From NCBI RefSeq assembly GCF_019903425.1, contig NZ_JACHUZ010000012.1, positions 279,404-343,403 on the forward strand: a stretch of DNA of 64,000 nucleotides, written 5' to 3'. How positions within the stretch are numbered: the stretch's first letter is position 1; each line of letters opens with the position of its first letter. The position numbers were made by a program, and so were the translations under genes. This stretch comes from Vreelandella halophila. Lineage in GTDB: Bacteria > Pseudomonadota > Gammaproteobacteria > Pseudomonadales > Oleiphilaceae. The notes under the pieces are model-generated. The model saw only the letters and a program-made list of their open reading frames with translations. It was not told the DNA's origin and made no database searches. Below are positions 18,007-26,564 of the stretch, in pieces.

Positions 18007-18229
18007 GGTGCGTTCCTCGGGCGTTTCCGGGTGGGCGATACAGTTTGTCGTCAAAAAACTAACGATCCCGCACGCAGGAGAGTATTAGACAATGGTCGCA
18101 GAGCCGCCCCTGGGCGTGGAAGTACTTGCTGCTCTCTTCTTCGAACATTAGAAGCTGCAGACAGGGAGGCGTTCAACGAACTAAAACCGGATAACCTACG
18201 GCAGAATAACCTTAAGCTGGATTTGCAGC

Positions 18230-18440
18230 TCTCAGGAACACTTCCGGGAGGAGATGAACGTCTGCAACAGTGGTCTGTGCGGATTCACGGCCGCCAGTCT
18301 GACGCACCCCTTGATCCGTTATGTCGCATATACATCAAGTGTTGCTGTCATTGCCAAGGAGTGGATGATTACCGCTGTTGTGAAACGACTCAGGCTCAAC
18401 CTTTGGGCCCTATCCGTATCGGCTGCCCATATCCGACGGC
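18230..18440 (+). pseudogene. Broken copy of the small membrane protein gene at 14597
   Basis: Reading through the ATG at 18254 gives FREEMNVCNSGLCGFTAASL, then THPLIRYVAY and IAKEWMI. This follows the 14597 product almost residue for residue for about 40 positions and more loosely for 20 more. The DNA is also close (for example GTCTGCAACAGTGGTCTGTG in both). The N-terminal hydrophobic segment is absent, with an in-frame TAA about 90 bases upstream, and the C-terminus is lost just before the flavin reductase gene. It is a remnant of a duplication or of recombination. The remaining sequence of the gap 18007-18230 holds nothing recognisable. Confidence 0.75.
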
Positions 18441-18457
18441 ATCATCCTGCATATAGG

Positions 18458-19015
18458 TCACAGTACTTTGGTGAACAGGGATCGCCGGTCTATGGTTTCG
18501 CCCGCAACCATGAATTCTCCGTCTCCCCTGTAGTGCAGGGTTTCCGGACGTTCCGGTTGCGCAGCAACATGCGCCTTGACCACTTCGAAGATGAAGAAAT
18601 TGTAGCTATCCACCAGAACATCATCGTGCAGCCGGCATTCGAAATGGGCGTGGCATTCGCCGATCAGGGGAGCGCCAACCCGGCTCGCGCTCTGCCTTGT
18701 CAGATTGAACTCAGCAAATTTGTCGATCTCCAGACCCGAACTGTTCCCAACCCCCACCACTGTATCGGTCAGGGCCGTAGTGGGCAGATTGATAACGCAC
18801 TCGCGGCTCTGGCGGATCATTTCGTGGGTATGGTTGGCGCTGGAAATCATGCACCCGATCAACGAGGGCACGAATTCCATAACGGTATGCCACCCGAGCG
18901 TCATGATGTCGGTTTCGTTCTGCCATTTCGAGGACACCAGAACCACCGGGCCGGGCTCAAGGTATCGCCGTACGTCGGTGACGGGGAAGTCCGGCTTGTC
19001 GCTGTCCGTCGTCAT
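18458..19015 (-). CDS. Flavin reductase-like, FMN-binding protein
   Basis: Protein of 185 residues with the flavin-reductase-like (split-barrel FMN-binding) fold, seen in LEPGPVVLVSSKWQNETDIM (about 19-38), the MISSANHTHEMI segment (about 56-67) and ECVINLPTTALTDTV. Such proteins bind FMN and either supply reduced flavin or act as small oxidoreductases; several are annotated only by the fold. Its stop lies some 20 bases past a duplicated gene remnant on the other strand. No partner monooxygenase is nearby, so the physiological role is open. Confidence 0.8.
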   Translation of the reverse strand: MTTDSDKPDFPVTDVRRYLEPGPVVLVSSKWQNETDIMTLGWHTVMEFVPSLIGCMISSANHTHEMIRQSRECVINLPTTALTDTVVGVGNSSGLEIDKFAEFNLTRQSASRVGAPLIGECHAHFECRLHDDVLVDSYNFFIFEVVKAHVAAQPERPETLHYRGDGEFMVAGETIDRRSLFTKVL

Positions 19016-19125
19016 ACAACCAGCTCCTGCGGGTTACCGATGAAACACCGACATGGCTGCTGGCCCCGCCGGCGATAGGACCTATCGCGAGCGGGGCTCG
19101 CTCCTAAACGGGACCAGAACCGTCA

Positions 19126-21639
19126 TTAATTGGTCGGTTCATCCTCCGCTTTTGGCCGCTCCACCAGCTCCAGCCTCCCGATCGAGTCCCGGGCCAGCGC
19201 TTCGATGCTCTCCTTGGAGAAAGCATCCACACGGATGGTGTCGTACATGGCGGCCATGGCCTCTGAGACCTTCTCGCGCTCGCTGTCGTCCAGCAGATCC
19301 CGCTCCTGGGCCCAGTCGAGGAGTTCCTCGCGTTGGTGGCCGAGCAGCATCTCGATGTCCTGCAGCTCATCCGGGTCGGACTTGCGTATGGCATCGTTGA
19401 TGCGCTTGCGCGCCGGCTCGGTATCACGGGCCAGGCGCAGAGCATGGAGAATGCGGCCTACCGGGTCCTCCGGCTCTTCGGTCTGATAGACGCCACGTGG
19501 GATCCGCTCCTTGGCGCCCCCTTCCTTCACGATGCTCAGTGCCACGCGCTGGCCCAGCTGATCGTCCGGCTGACGCAGACGCACACCCAACGGGAACACC
19601 AGCACCTTCAGCGGCCAGCGCAGGGGTTTGACCGGGAAGTTAGTCACGGCCGCGTAGAGCGCTGTCTGGATGTCGTAGAGAGAGCGCTGCAGGCTCCACT
19701 CAACCACATCCCGCATCTCCTCGTTATAGCCTTCCTCATGCCACTGCTTGATGGAGGCGGAGGCGTAATAGAGTCCTACCAACGCATCCGTCATGCGCCC
19801 TGTGAAGCGCTGGCGCCCCTTGAGGCTGCCCCCGAGGGTCAGCAGGCCCACGTCGGTCAGCACGGAGAAGGCGGAGGCGAACCGCGACAGCTGCTGGTAG
19901 TAACGCCGCAGCCCACCCTCGCTGGGTGTTGGATGCACAAGGCCACCGGTCAGCCCCAGAACCAGGGAGCGCAGTACGTTGCGGCTGGTGTGGGCGATGT
20001 GGGCGAAGAAGACGCCATCAAACTTCTGCACCGCCTTGCCGGAATCCTCCATGCCGGCGGCCTCGATCTCCTGCACGATATAGGGGTGGCAGCGGATCGC
20101 GCCCTGGCCGAAGACCATCAGGCTCCGGGTCAGGATGTTCGCCCCCTCAACCGTGATGGCGATGGGGATGGCCTGGTAGATGCGGGCCAGGAAATTACGC
20201 GGCCCCTTGATGACGCCACGCCCGGCCACGACGTCCATGGCGTTGGTCACGACCTTGCGCATCAGGTCGGTGTTGCGGTATTTGAGCAGCGCCGAGGGCA
20301 CGGAGGGCTTCACGCCACGATCCAGCATGCCCGAGGTGAAGACCCGAGCGCTGTCCATCATCCAGGTGTAACCGGCCATGGGTTCCAGTGCTTCCTGGAC
20401 CCCCTCGAAGTCGCTGATGGAGCGGCCGAACTGCTCACGCACCGAGGCGTAGGAGCCGGTGGTCAGGCAGGCCATCTTGCCGCCGCTGGTACCCAGTGCC
20501 GGTAGTGAGATGGAACGCCCGATGGACAGGCACTCCAGCAGCATGCGCCAGCCCTGGCCGATCATCTCGCGCCCGCCGATGACCTGATCCAGCGGGATGA
20601 ACACATCCTCGCCCCAGGTCGGCCCATTCATGAAGACGGTGTTCATGGGCAGATGCCGCGGGCCGTGGTTCACGCCCTCGGTGTCCGCTGGAACCATCAC
20701 CGTGGTCACGCCCAGGTCGTGTTCCTCACCCAGCAGGTGCTCCGGGTCATAGACCTTGATCGCCAGCCCGATCAGCGTCGCCACCGGCGCTAGGGTGATG
20801 TAGCGCTTGTTCCAGGTGACCTTCATGCCCAGCACTTCCTGGCCATTCCAGTAGCCCCGGCAGATCACGCCCCGGTCCGGAATGGCGCCGGCATCCGAGC
20901 CGGCCACGGGCGATGTCAGGGCAAAGCAGGGCACCTCGTCGCCCTTCGCCAGGCGCGGCAGGTAGTACTGTTTCTGCTCATCCGTGCCGTAGTAGGTAAT
21001 CAGTTCGCCCGGCCCGAGGGAGTTCGGGACCATCACGGTGACCGCGGCGGAGACGCCCCTGGAAGCGATCTTCATGACCACCTCGGAGTGCGCGGTGTTC
21101 GAGAACCCGAGCCCGCCGTGCTCCTTGTCGATCACCAGGCCAAAGAAGCCCTTCTCCCGGATGAACTTCCAGGCTTCTTCCGGCAGGTCGTAGCGCTCAT
21201 TGGTAATGGACCAGTCGTCCAGCATGGCGCAGAGCTCGTCCACGGGGCCGTCAATGAAGGCCCGCTCTTCTTCGGTCAGCTTCGGGTGCGGTAGATCCAG
21301 AAGGTGGTTCCAGTCCGGCCGGCCGGAGAACAGCTGGCCGTCCCAGTCCACGCTGCCGGCGTTGAGCGCCTGCTGTTCCGTGTCGGAGAGCGTGGGCAGC
21401 ATGCCCCGGACCATGCCCAGAAGCGGGCTGCTGATGAGACTGCGGCGCAGTGGTGATGGGATGATGACCACCAGCGTACCCAGGAGCAGCACGGTTCCGA
21501 TGAAGACACTCAGCCAGTGCCAGCTGTCCAGCCAGAAGCCGATGCCCGTGGCAATGACAAGCCCGATGGTGCCGAGCCACCAGTTCGCCCCGAGATAGAG
21601 CAGAACCAGCCCGGCAAGCAGCAGTAGAAGAACACTCAT
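19126..21639 (-). CDS. fadE: Acyl-CoA dehydrogenase, FadE type
   Basis: Membrane-associated acyl-CoA dehydrogenase of 837 residues, close to the 814 of Escherichia coli FadE, doing the first step of fatty-acid beta-oxidation with FAD. Two hydrophobic segments occupy about residues 1-60. The dehydrogenase core follows with GLVIDKEHGGLGFSNTAHSE, the FALTSPVAGSDAGAIPDRGV stretch and QFGRSISDFEGVQEALEPMA. A C-terminal FadE-specific domain completes it. ATG 21639 is preceded by a perfect AGGAGGT; the frame opens at 21702 without support. It is divergent from rfaH. An acyl-CoA synthetase and a thiolase elsewhere in the window belong to the same pathway. Confidence 0.92.
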   Translation of the reverse strand: MSVLLLLLAGLVLLYLGANWWLGTIGLVIATGIGFWLDSWHWLSVFIGTVLLLGTLVVIIPSPLRRSLISSPLLGMVRGMLPTLSDTEQQALNAGSVDWDGQLFSGRPDWNHLLDLPHPKLTEEERAFIDGPVDELCAMLDDWSITNERYDLPEEAWKFIREKGFFGLVIDKEHGGLGFSNTAHSEVVMKIASRGVSAAVTVMVPNSLGPGELITYYGTDEQKQYYLPRLAKGDEVPCFALTSPVAGSDAGAIPDRGVICRGYWNGQEVLGMKVTWNKRYITLAPVATLIGLAIKVYDPEHLLGEEHDLGVTTVMVPADTEGVNHGPRHLPMNTVFMNGPTWGEDVFIPLDQVIGGREMIGQGWRMLLECLSIGRSISLPALGTSGGKMACLTTGSYASVREQFGRSISDFEGVQEALEPMAGYTWMMDSARVFTSGMLDRGVKPSVPSALLKYRNTDLMRKVVTNAMDVVAGRGVIKGPRNFLARIYQAIPIAITVEGANILTRSLMVFGQGAIRCHPYIVQEIEAAGMEDSGKAVQKFDGVFFAHIAHTSRNVLRSLVLGLTGGLVHPTPSEGGLRRYYQQLSRFASAFSVLTDVGLLTLGGSLKGRQRFTGRMTDALVGLYYASASIKQWHEEGYNEEMRDVVEWSLQRSLYDIQTALYAAVTNFPVKPLRWPLKVLVFPLGVRLRQPDDQLGQRVALSIVKEGGAKERIPRGVYQTEEPEDPVGRILHALRLARDTEPARKRINDAIRKSDPDELQDIEMLLGHQREELLDWAQERDLLDDSEREKVSEAMAAMYDTIRVDAFSKESIEALARDSIGRLELVERPKAEDEPTN

Positions 21640-21804
21640 GGTCACCTCCTTTTCATCCGTATACCGCACCCTTGCGGTGGATACGAACCACCATAAGCCC
21701 ATCCCGGCACCTGTAAAAGGACTTTTATCAACGTCCTGCTTAACCTCGCCGGGTATTGCGCACTAGAATGGCCTTACAGTTAGTAAGGGAAAGGATTTCT
21801 CCCC

Positions 21805-22287
21805 ATGGCATGGTACGCCCTACAGCACAAACCGGCCCAGGCGGCTCGCGCGCTGGCGAACCTGGAGAACCAGGGGATCGAGTGTTTCTTCCCCGAGATT
21901 GACGTGGAAACCATCCAGCAGGGAAAACGCCGGATGCGGCGGGAGCCCCTGTTCCGGGGGTACCTGTTCATCAATCTGGAGCTGACCGATCCGGTCTGGC
22001 ACAAGCTGCGCTCCACCCGGGGTGTGGTGCGGGTTGTGAGCTTCGGCAACCGGCCGGCGCCCATTGCCGACGAGGTCATCGAGGGGATCCGGGAGGGGCT
22101 GGAATCCGCGGCCGAGGCCGGCGGCATCCACAAGGGGGACAAGCTGGAGATTCTGGAAGGACCCTTCCGGGGCCTGAACGCCGTCTTCCAGGAATACGAC
22201 GGGGAAACCCGGGCGATGGTGCTGATCGATTTCCTGCAGAAACAGCACCGGGTGTCCATGGACCTGGACCAGGTTCGACCGGGCTAG
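21805..22287 (+). CDS. rfaH: Transcription antiterminator RfaH
   Basis: NusG paralogue of 160 residues (162 in E. coli) with an N-terminal NGN domain beginning MAWYALQHKP and containing CFFPEIDV and RREPLFRGYLFINLE. The C-terminal KOW domain shows GDKLEILEGPFRGLNAVFQ. RfaH is recruited at ops elements and lets polymerase read through long surface-polysaccharide and virulence operons. No such operon lies in this window. It stands alone, divergent from fadE, as is common for rfaH. NusG itself is larger and usually sits beside secE and rplK, so NusG is unlikely. Confidence 0.9.
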   Translation: MAWYALQHKPAQAARALANLENQGIECFFPEIDVETIQQGKRRMRREPLFRGYLFINLELTDPVWHKLRSTRGVVRVVSFGNRPAPIADEVIEGIREGLESAAEAGGIHKGDKLEILEGPFRGLNAVFQEYDGETRAMVLIDFLQKQHRVSMDLDQVRPG

Positions 22288-22297
22288 CAACCGTTAT

Positions 22298-23050
22298 CTA
22301 GGCGGTCACACTGCGCCCGCCATCCACGTTCAGAACCTGCCCGGTCACATAGGGCGCATCGCAGGCCAGCCAGGCCACGGCACCGGCAATATCATCCGCC
22401 TCACCGGTGCGGTGCAGCGGCACCTGCTGCAGGATCGCCTGCTGCTCTTCCTCCGGCATGGCGCCACCCCCCTCGCCTTCCGGCCACAGGATTGCCCCGG
22501 GGGCTACCCCATTGGCCCGTACCAGCGGCGCCAGATCCCGTGCCCAGGAGCGCGTCAGCGAAGCCAGCGCAGCTTTCGTCGCACAGTAGACCGGATGGTC
22601 CGCCAGCGGGCGCTCGGCATGGACGTCGATCAGGTTGATGATACAGCCGCGCTGCAGCTTCAGTTCCCCGGCAAGGGCCTCAAGCAGAAGCACGGGAGCG
22701 CGCAGGTTGGTATCCATCAGGCGCCCCCATTGCTCCATGCTCAGCTCCCCCACCGGCGTGGGGAAGAACTCGGAGGCATTGTTAACCAGCACATCCAGCC
22801 GGGACCAGTATTCCCGCGCCTGGCGCGCCAGCGCCTGGATCGCCTCCGGGTCCCGCAGGTCCGCCTGCAGTGCCACGGCTGAACCGGCACGCTCGGCATT
22901 CAGCTCCGCCACCAGCGCTTCCGCATCATGCGCCCGGCTGCGGTAATGCACCACCACCCGGTACCCCCTCCCATTCAGGGCTCTTGCCGTGGCCGCGCCC
23001 AGCCGCCTTGCCGCACCGGTCACCAGGGCCACGCCACCGTGCTCATTCAT
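22298..23050 (-). CDS. Pteridine reductase (short-chain dehydrogenase)
   Basis: NADPH-dependent reductase of 250 residues. It has the pteridine-reductase version of the Rossmann motif, TGAARRLGAATA (about 12-23), then VVVHYRSRAHDAEALVAEL, NNASEFFPTPVG, and the catalytic YCATKAAL with its Tyr-x-x-x-Lys. The TGAARRLG form with an arginine pair and NNASxFFPT are typical of PTR1/FolM-like enzymes that reduce dihydropterins. ATG 23050 overlaps the end of cca by eight bases, so it is translated in an operon trmL-cca-ptr; the frame reaches a TTG six codons earlier. RfaH converges on it. Confidence 0.85.
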   Translation of the reverse strand: MNEHGGVALVTGAARRLGAATARALNGRGYRVVVHYRSRAHDAEALVAELNAERAGSAVALQADLRDPEAIQALARQAREYWSRLDVLVNNASEFFPTPVGELSMEQWGRLMDTNLRAPVLLLEALAGELKLQRGCIINLIDVHAERPLADHPVYCATKAALASLTRSWARDLAPLVRANGVAPGAILWPEGEGGGAMPEEEQQAILQQVPLHRTGEADDIAGAVAWLACDAPYVTGQVLNVDGGRSVTA

Positions 23051-24152
23051 GATCCGCTTCTCCCTCAATCACCTGTTCAATCGCCTGTTGCCGGCGGGCC
23101 CCAATAGCCTCACCCAGCGCCTTCCCCTGGTAGCCTTCCTTCATCAGGGCCTGGGGATCCACGGCCGCGGCTCGGGAACGGGCTTCTCGCACCCGGCCCG
23201 CCGCCTGAGCATCCAGTCCACAGGCTTCCATCACCATCAGCAGCTGCTCGAAGCGCTCCGGGCGCCGCCAGGCGTCCGCCTTTTCCAGGAGCTCCTCCAC
23301 CCAGTCCGCGCTCAATGGTCTCGGCCAGCGCGGCAGTGCCGCCGAACTCACGGCAATGTCCCGGCAGCTGTTGGGCACCCTCAGCCGTTCACTGAAAGCC
23401 TGTGCGGTGTTCGCGTCCAGCGGCGCGACCAGGGCGCCAAAGCGCACCTCGGTGGCCTCACTGATGCCCACCGCACGCACCAGGGCAGCCAAGCCCTTTT
23501 CCAGCACCTCTTCCGGGGAGGCGATCTCCGGCATCACCACAGCCAGGGCGCCGCAGGCTTCCAGGACCTCAAAGAAGACCCGGGGGCGCGCTTCGTGAAG
23601 GGCCCGCCGTGTTTCCTGCCAGACCCGTTCAGGCACCAGGTGATCCACCTCGCCATCGGCCACCATGGAGCGCATCAGGGTCATGGTCTCCACCGCCACC
23701 TCGAACCCCATGGGGGCGAGACGCGCAGCGAAACGAGCCGTTCGCAGGATGCGCAGCGGGTCCTCCGCAAATGCGGGAGAGACGTGGCGCAGTACCCGAT
23801 CAGCGATATCCCGCTCACCCCCGAAGGGATCCACCAGATGCCCCTCGGCATCCCGGGCCATGGCGTTGACGGTCAGGTCCCGGCGTTTGAGGTCTTCCTC
23901 GAGGGTGACGTCCGGTGCACTGTGCACCTCAAAGCCATGGTAGCCATGGCCGCTCTTGCGCTCGGTGCGGGCCAATGCGTATTCCTCGTGGGTCTCGGGA
24001 TGCAGGAAGACGGGAAAGTCCGCCCCCACCTGCCTGTACCCGGCTGCCAGCATCTGTTCGGGCGTGGCGCCCACCACTACCCAGTCTCGGTCCTTCACCG
24101 TCTGGCCCAGAAGCCAGTCGCGCACCGCGCCGCCCACTTCGTAGACCTGCAT
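23043..24152 (-). CDS. cca: CCA-adding tRNA nucleotidyltransferase
   Basis: Adds or repairs the 3' CCA end of tRNAs. Length 369 residues, shorter than E. coli Cca (412), which carries an extra HD phosphohydrolase domain absent here. The class II signature VGGAVRDWLLG (residues 6-16) is followed by the carboxylates of DRDWVVVG, the RRDLTVNAMA motif and DPLRILRTARFAARL. The start ATG at 24152 overlaps the TGA of trmL by one base, so the two are coupled. The frame also has a TTG directly before it. Confidence 0.92.
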   Translation of the reverse strand: MQVYEVGGAVRDWLLGQTVKDRDWVVVGATPEQMLAAGYRQVGADFPVFLHPETHEEYALARTERKSGHGYHGFEVHSAPDVTLEEDLKRRDLTVNAMARDAEGHLVDPFGGERDIADRVLRHVSPAFAEDPLRILRTARFAARLAPMGFEVAVETMTLMRSMVADGEVDHLVPERVWQETRRALHEARPRVFFEVLEACGALAVVMPEIASPEEVLEKGLAALVRAVGISEATEVRFGALVAPLDANTAQAFSERLRVPNSCRDIAVSSAALPRWPRPLSADWVEELLEKADAWRRPERFEQLLMVMEACGLDAQAAGRVREARSRAAAVDPQALMKEGYQGKALGEAIGARRQQAIEQVIEGEADHE

Positions 24153-24622
24153 CAAATGCCTCCCTCAAAACCAAGCTGACGCCAGGCTTCATAGACGACT
24201 ACGGCGGCCGCGTTGGAAAGGTTCAGGCTGCGTCGCTCCGGCATCATCGGCAGGCGCAGCACCTGCCCTTCCGGCAGGCCGGTCAGGACCGTTTCAGGCA
24301 GACCGCGCGTCTCGGGGCCGAACATCAGGGTATCGCCGGGCTGAAAGGCCGCCTGATGATGGCCTGTCATGCCCTTGGTGGAGATACCAAACAGGCGCCC
24401 CGACCGGATGGCATCAGCCTCCAGGAAGGCGTTGTAGTCATTATGAACGGTCACGCTGGCGTACTCCCGGTAGTCCAGACCGGCCCGTTTCATGCGCCGG
24501 TCATCCAGTTGGAACCCCAGGGGCCGGATCAGGTGCAGCCGGCAGCCGGTGCTGGCCGCCAGCCGCATGATGTTGCCCGTGTTGGGCGGGATCTCCGGCT
24601 CATAGAGCGCGATGTTGAGCAT
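24152..24622 (-). CDS. trmL: tRNA (cytidine/uridine-2'-O)-methyltransferase TrmL
   Basis: SPOUT-class methyltransferase of 156 residues that 2'-O-methylates position 34 of tRNA-Leu isoacceptors. It opens MLNIALYEPEIPPNTGNIMR and shows LHLIRPLGFQLDDRRMKRAG, MFGPETRGLP and LPMMPERRSLNLSNAAAVVV, the knot and SAM-binding motifs of TrmL. The start codon directly abuts the thiolase stop and the stop overlaps the start of cca, so the three minus-strand genes look co-transcribed. Confidence 0.92.
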   Translation of the reverse strand: MLNIALYEPEIPPNTGNIMRLAASTGCRLHLIRPLGFQLDDRRMKRAGLDYREYASVTVHNDYNAFLEADAIRSGRLFGISTKGMTGHHQAAFQPGDTLMFGPETRGLPETVLTGLPEGQVLRLPMMPERRSLNLSNAAAVVVYEAWRQLGFEGGI

Positions 24623-25801
24623 TCAGCGCTCAACGGCCAGGGCCACGCCCATGCCGCCGCCGATGCACAGCGTTGCCAGGCCGCGCTGGACCTCGCGCCG
24701 GCGCATCTCGTGCAGCAGGGTCACCAGGATCCGGCAGCCGGAGGCGCCGATGGGGTGCCCGAGGGCAATGGCACCGCCGTTGACGTTCACGTTGTTCGTG
24801 TCCCAGCCGAGATCCCGGTTCACGGCAATAGCCTGGGCGGCGAACGCCTCATTGGCCTCGACCAGTTCCAGCTGATCCATGCCCCAACCAGCGTTGTCCA
24901 GCGCACGGCGGGTGGCGGGGACGGGACCGGTGCCCATGATTTCCGGCGCTACCCCGGCATTGGCGTAACCCCGGATAGTCACCAGTGGCTCAAGGCCCAG
25001 CTCTTTGGCCTTCTCGGCGGAACAAACGACCACGGCCGCTGCCCCATCGTTCAGTGCCGAGGCATTCCCCGCCGTCACACCGCCCTCCTTCTGGAAGGCC
25101 GGCTTCAGGCCGGAGAGCCCTTCCGCCGTTACACCCGGGCGGGGGTTCTCATCGGTATCCACGACCTTGGGATCGCCCTTGCGCTGGGGAATGCTCACCG
25201 GGACGATCTCATCGCTGAAACGCCCTGCATTGATGGCCGCTTCCGCCTTCTGCTGGGAGGCAGCAGCGAATTCGTCCTGTTCCTGGCGGGTGATGCTGTA
25301 CTCGCGGGCGATATTCTCGGCGGTGACGCCCATGTGGTAATCGTTGAAGGCGTCCCAGAGGCCGTCCTGGATCATGGAGTCGATCAGCTGCCAGTGTCCC
25401 ATCTTCTGGCCGTTACGGCTGTTGGGCAGGACGTGCGGGGCCTGACTCATGCTTTCCTGGCCGCCGGCGATGACCAGGTCCGCGTCGCCGCAGCGGATCG
25501 CCTGGGTCGCCAGGTGCAGGGACTTGAGGCCGGAACCGCAGACCTTGTTGATGGTCATGGCCGGCACTGACTCAGTCAGGCCACCCCCGATGGCCGCCTG
25601 GCGCGCGGGATTCTGGCCAACACCGGCGGTCAGCACCTGGCCGAGGATCACTTCGTCGACCTGCTCCGAGGTAATGCCGGTCTCGCTCAGCAGCTGACGG
25701 ATCACGGTGGCCCCGAGCTGGGCCGCGCTCTGGCCGGCCAGGTTGCCCCCGAAAGTGCCCACGGCGGTACGCCGGGCCGCTGCAATGACAACGTCACGCA
25801 T
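24623..25801 (-). CDS. Acetyl-CoA acetyltransferase (thiolase)
   Basis: Thiolase of 392 residues. The nucleophile lies in [14 protein letters not shown] (about residues 84-97), with the C-terminal catalytic His in [15 protein letters not shown] and Cys in TLCIGGGMG. It condenses two acetyl-CoA to acetoacetyl-CoA or runs the reverse. The [13 protein letters not shown] start and length fit biosynthetic/PHB-type thiolases (PhaA/AtoB group) more than FadA. ATG 25801 is used because AGGAG precedes it; the 42-codon extension to 25927 is unsupported. No phaB or phaC is nearby, so whether it serves polyhydroxybutyrate or degradation is open. Confidence 0.88.
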   Translation of the reverse strand: MRDVVIAAARRTAVGTFGGNLAGQSAAQLGATVIRQLLSETGITSEQVDEVILGQVLTAGVGQNPARQAAIGGGLTESVPAMTINKVCGSGLKSLHLATQAIRCGDADLVIAGGQESMSQAPHVLPNSRNGQKMGHWQLIDSMIQDGLWDAFNDYHMGVTAENIAREYSITRQEQDEFAAASQQKAEAAINAGRFSDEIVPVSIPQRKGDPKVVDTDENPRPGVTAEGLSGLKPAFQKEGGVTAGNASALNDGAAAVVVCSAEKAKELGLEPLVTIRGYANAGVAPEIMGTGPVPATRRALDNAGWGMDQLELVEANEAFAAQAIAVNRDLGWDTNNVNVNGGAIALGHPIGASGCRILVTLLHEMRRREVQRGLATLCIGGGMGVALAVER

Positions 25802-25947
25802 GATTGTGTGCTCCTGTTTCCCCTGTTTTGGTCCAAGTTTACCAGATGGCGGGCCGCTTAGGCCTGATACGGCATTGCACCAGTCATAGTGACTGGACGA
25901 GAATAAACACCTTTCAGATTCCGGCACCGATTGAGGAAGGATCCAGC

Positions 25948-26559
25948 GTGAGCGAGCACATTGTCTGGCACGACCACAAGATCTCGCGCACCGAGCGCGC
26001 CACCATCAAATGCCAGCATCCCTGCCTGCTGTGGTTCACGGGGCTGTCGGGCTCGGGCAAGTCGACCATCGCCAATGCCCTGGACGTAGCACTCTACAAG
26101 CAGGGCTACCACACCTTCCTGCTGGATGGAGACAATGTCCGCCATGGCCTTAACCGGGACCTGGGTTTCTCCAACGAGGACCGGGTGGAAAACATCCGCC
26201 GCATCGGCGAGGTGAGCAAGCTGTTCGCGGACTCCGGGCTGATCGTCCTCAGCGCCTTCATCTCGCCCTTCGCCAGCGACCGGCGGCTGGTGCGCAACAT
26301 GTTCCCCGCCGGTGAGTTCATCGAGGTGTTCATGGACACCCCGCTGGCCACCTGCGAGGAACGCGATCCCAAGGGCCTTTACCGCAAGGCACGCAGTGGC
26401 GAGATCCATGACTTCACCGGGATTGACTCCCCCTATGAGGCCCCGGCACACCCGGAGATCACACTGGACACCTCCAACCTGAGCGTCGATGCCTGCGTGG
26501 AGAACCTGCTGTGCTTTCTGAAAGAACGCGCACTGCTCAAGCCCGGGGGTGATGCCTGA
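25948..26559 (+). CDS. cysC: Adenylylsulfate kinase
   Basis: Phosphorylates adenylylsulfate (APS) to PAPS in sulfate activation, 203 residues. It has the P-loop GLSGSGKST (about residues 32-40), [43 protein letters not shown] and [14 protein letters not shown], all CysC hallmarks. The start is a GTG at 25948 with AGGAAGGA upstream; the longer frame from 25804 is not supported. The following gene, a probable sulfate carrier, starts five bases after its stop. cysD and cysN are not in the window, so APS must be made elsewhere. Confidence 0.92.
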   Translation: MSEHIVWHDHKISRTERATIKCQHPCLLWFTGLSGSGKSTIANALDVALYKQGYHTFLLDGDNVRHGLNRDLGFSNEDRVENIRRIGEVSKLFADSGLIVLSAFISPFASDRRLVRNMFPAGEFIEVFMDTPLATCEERDPKGLYRKARSGEIHDFTGIDSPYEAPAHPEITLDTSNLSVDACVENLLCFLKERALLKPGGDA

Positions 26560-26564
26560 CCGCC

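Noticed and set aside
17116..18456. A 446-residue plus-strand frame
   Set aside because: Antisense to the acyl-CoA synthetase for most of its length and only out of frame over the gene remnant at 18230.
19333..20505. A 390-residue plus-strand frame
   Set aside because: Antisense shadow of fadE.
22989..25570. Long plus-strand frames of 396 and 551 residues
   Set aside because: Antisense to pteridine reductase, cca, trmL and thiolase; no family features.
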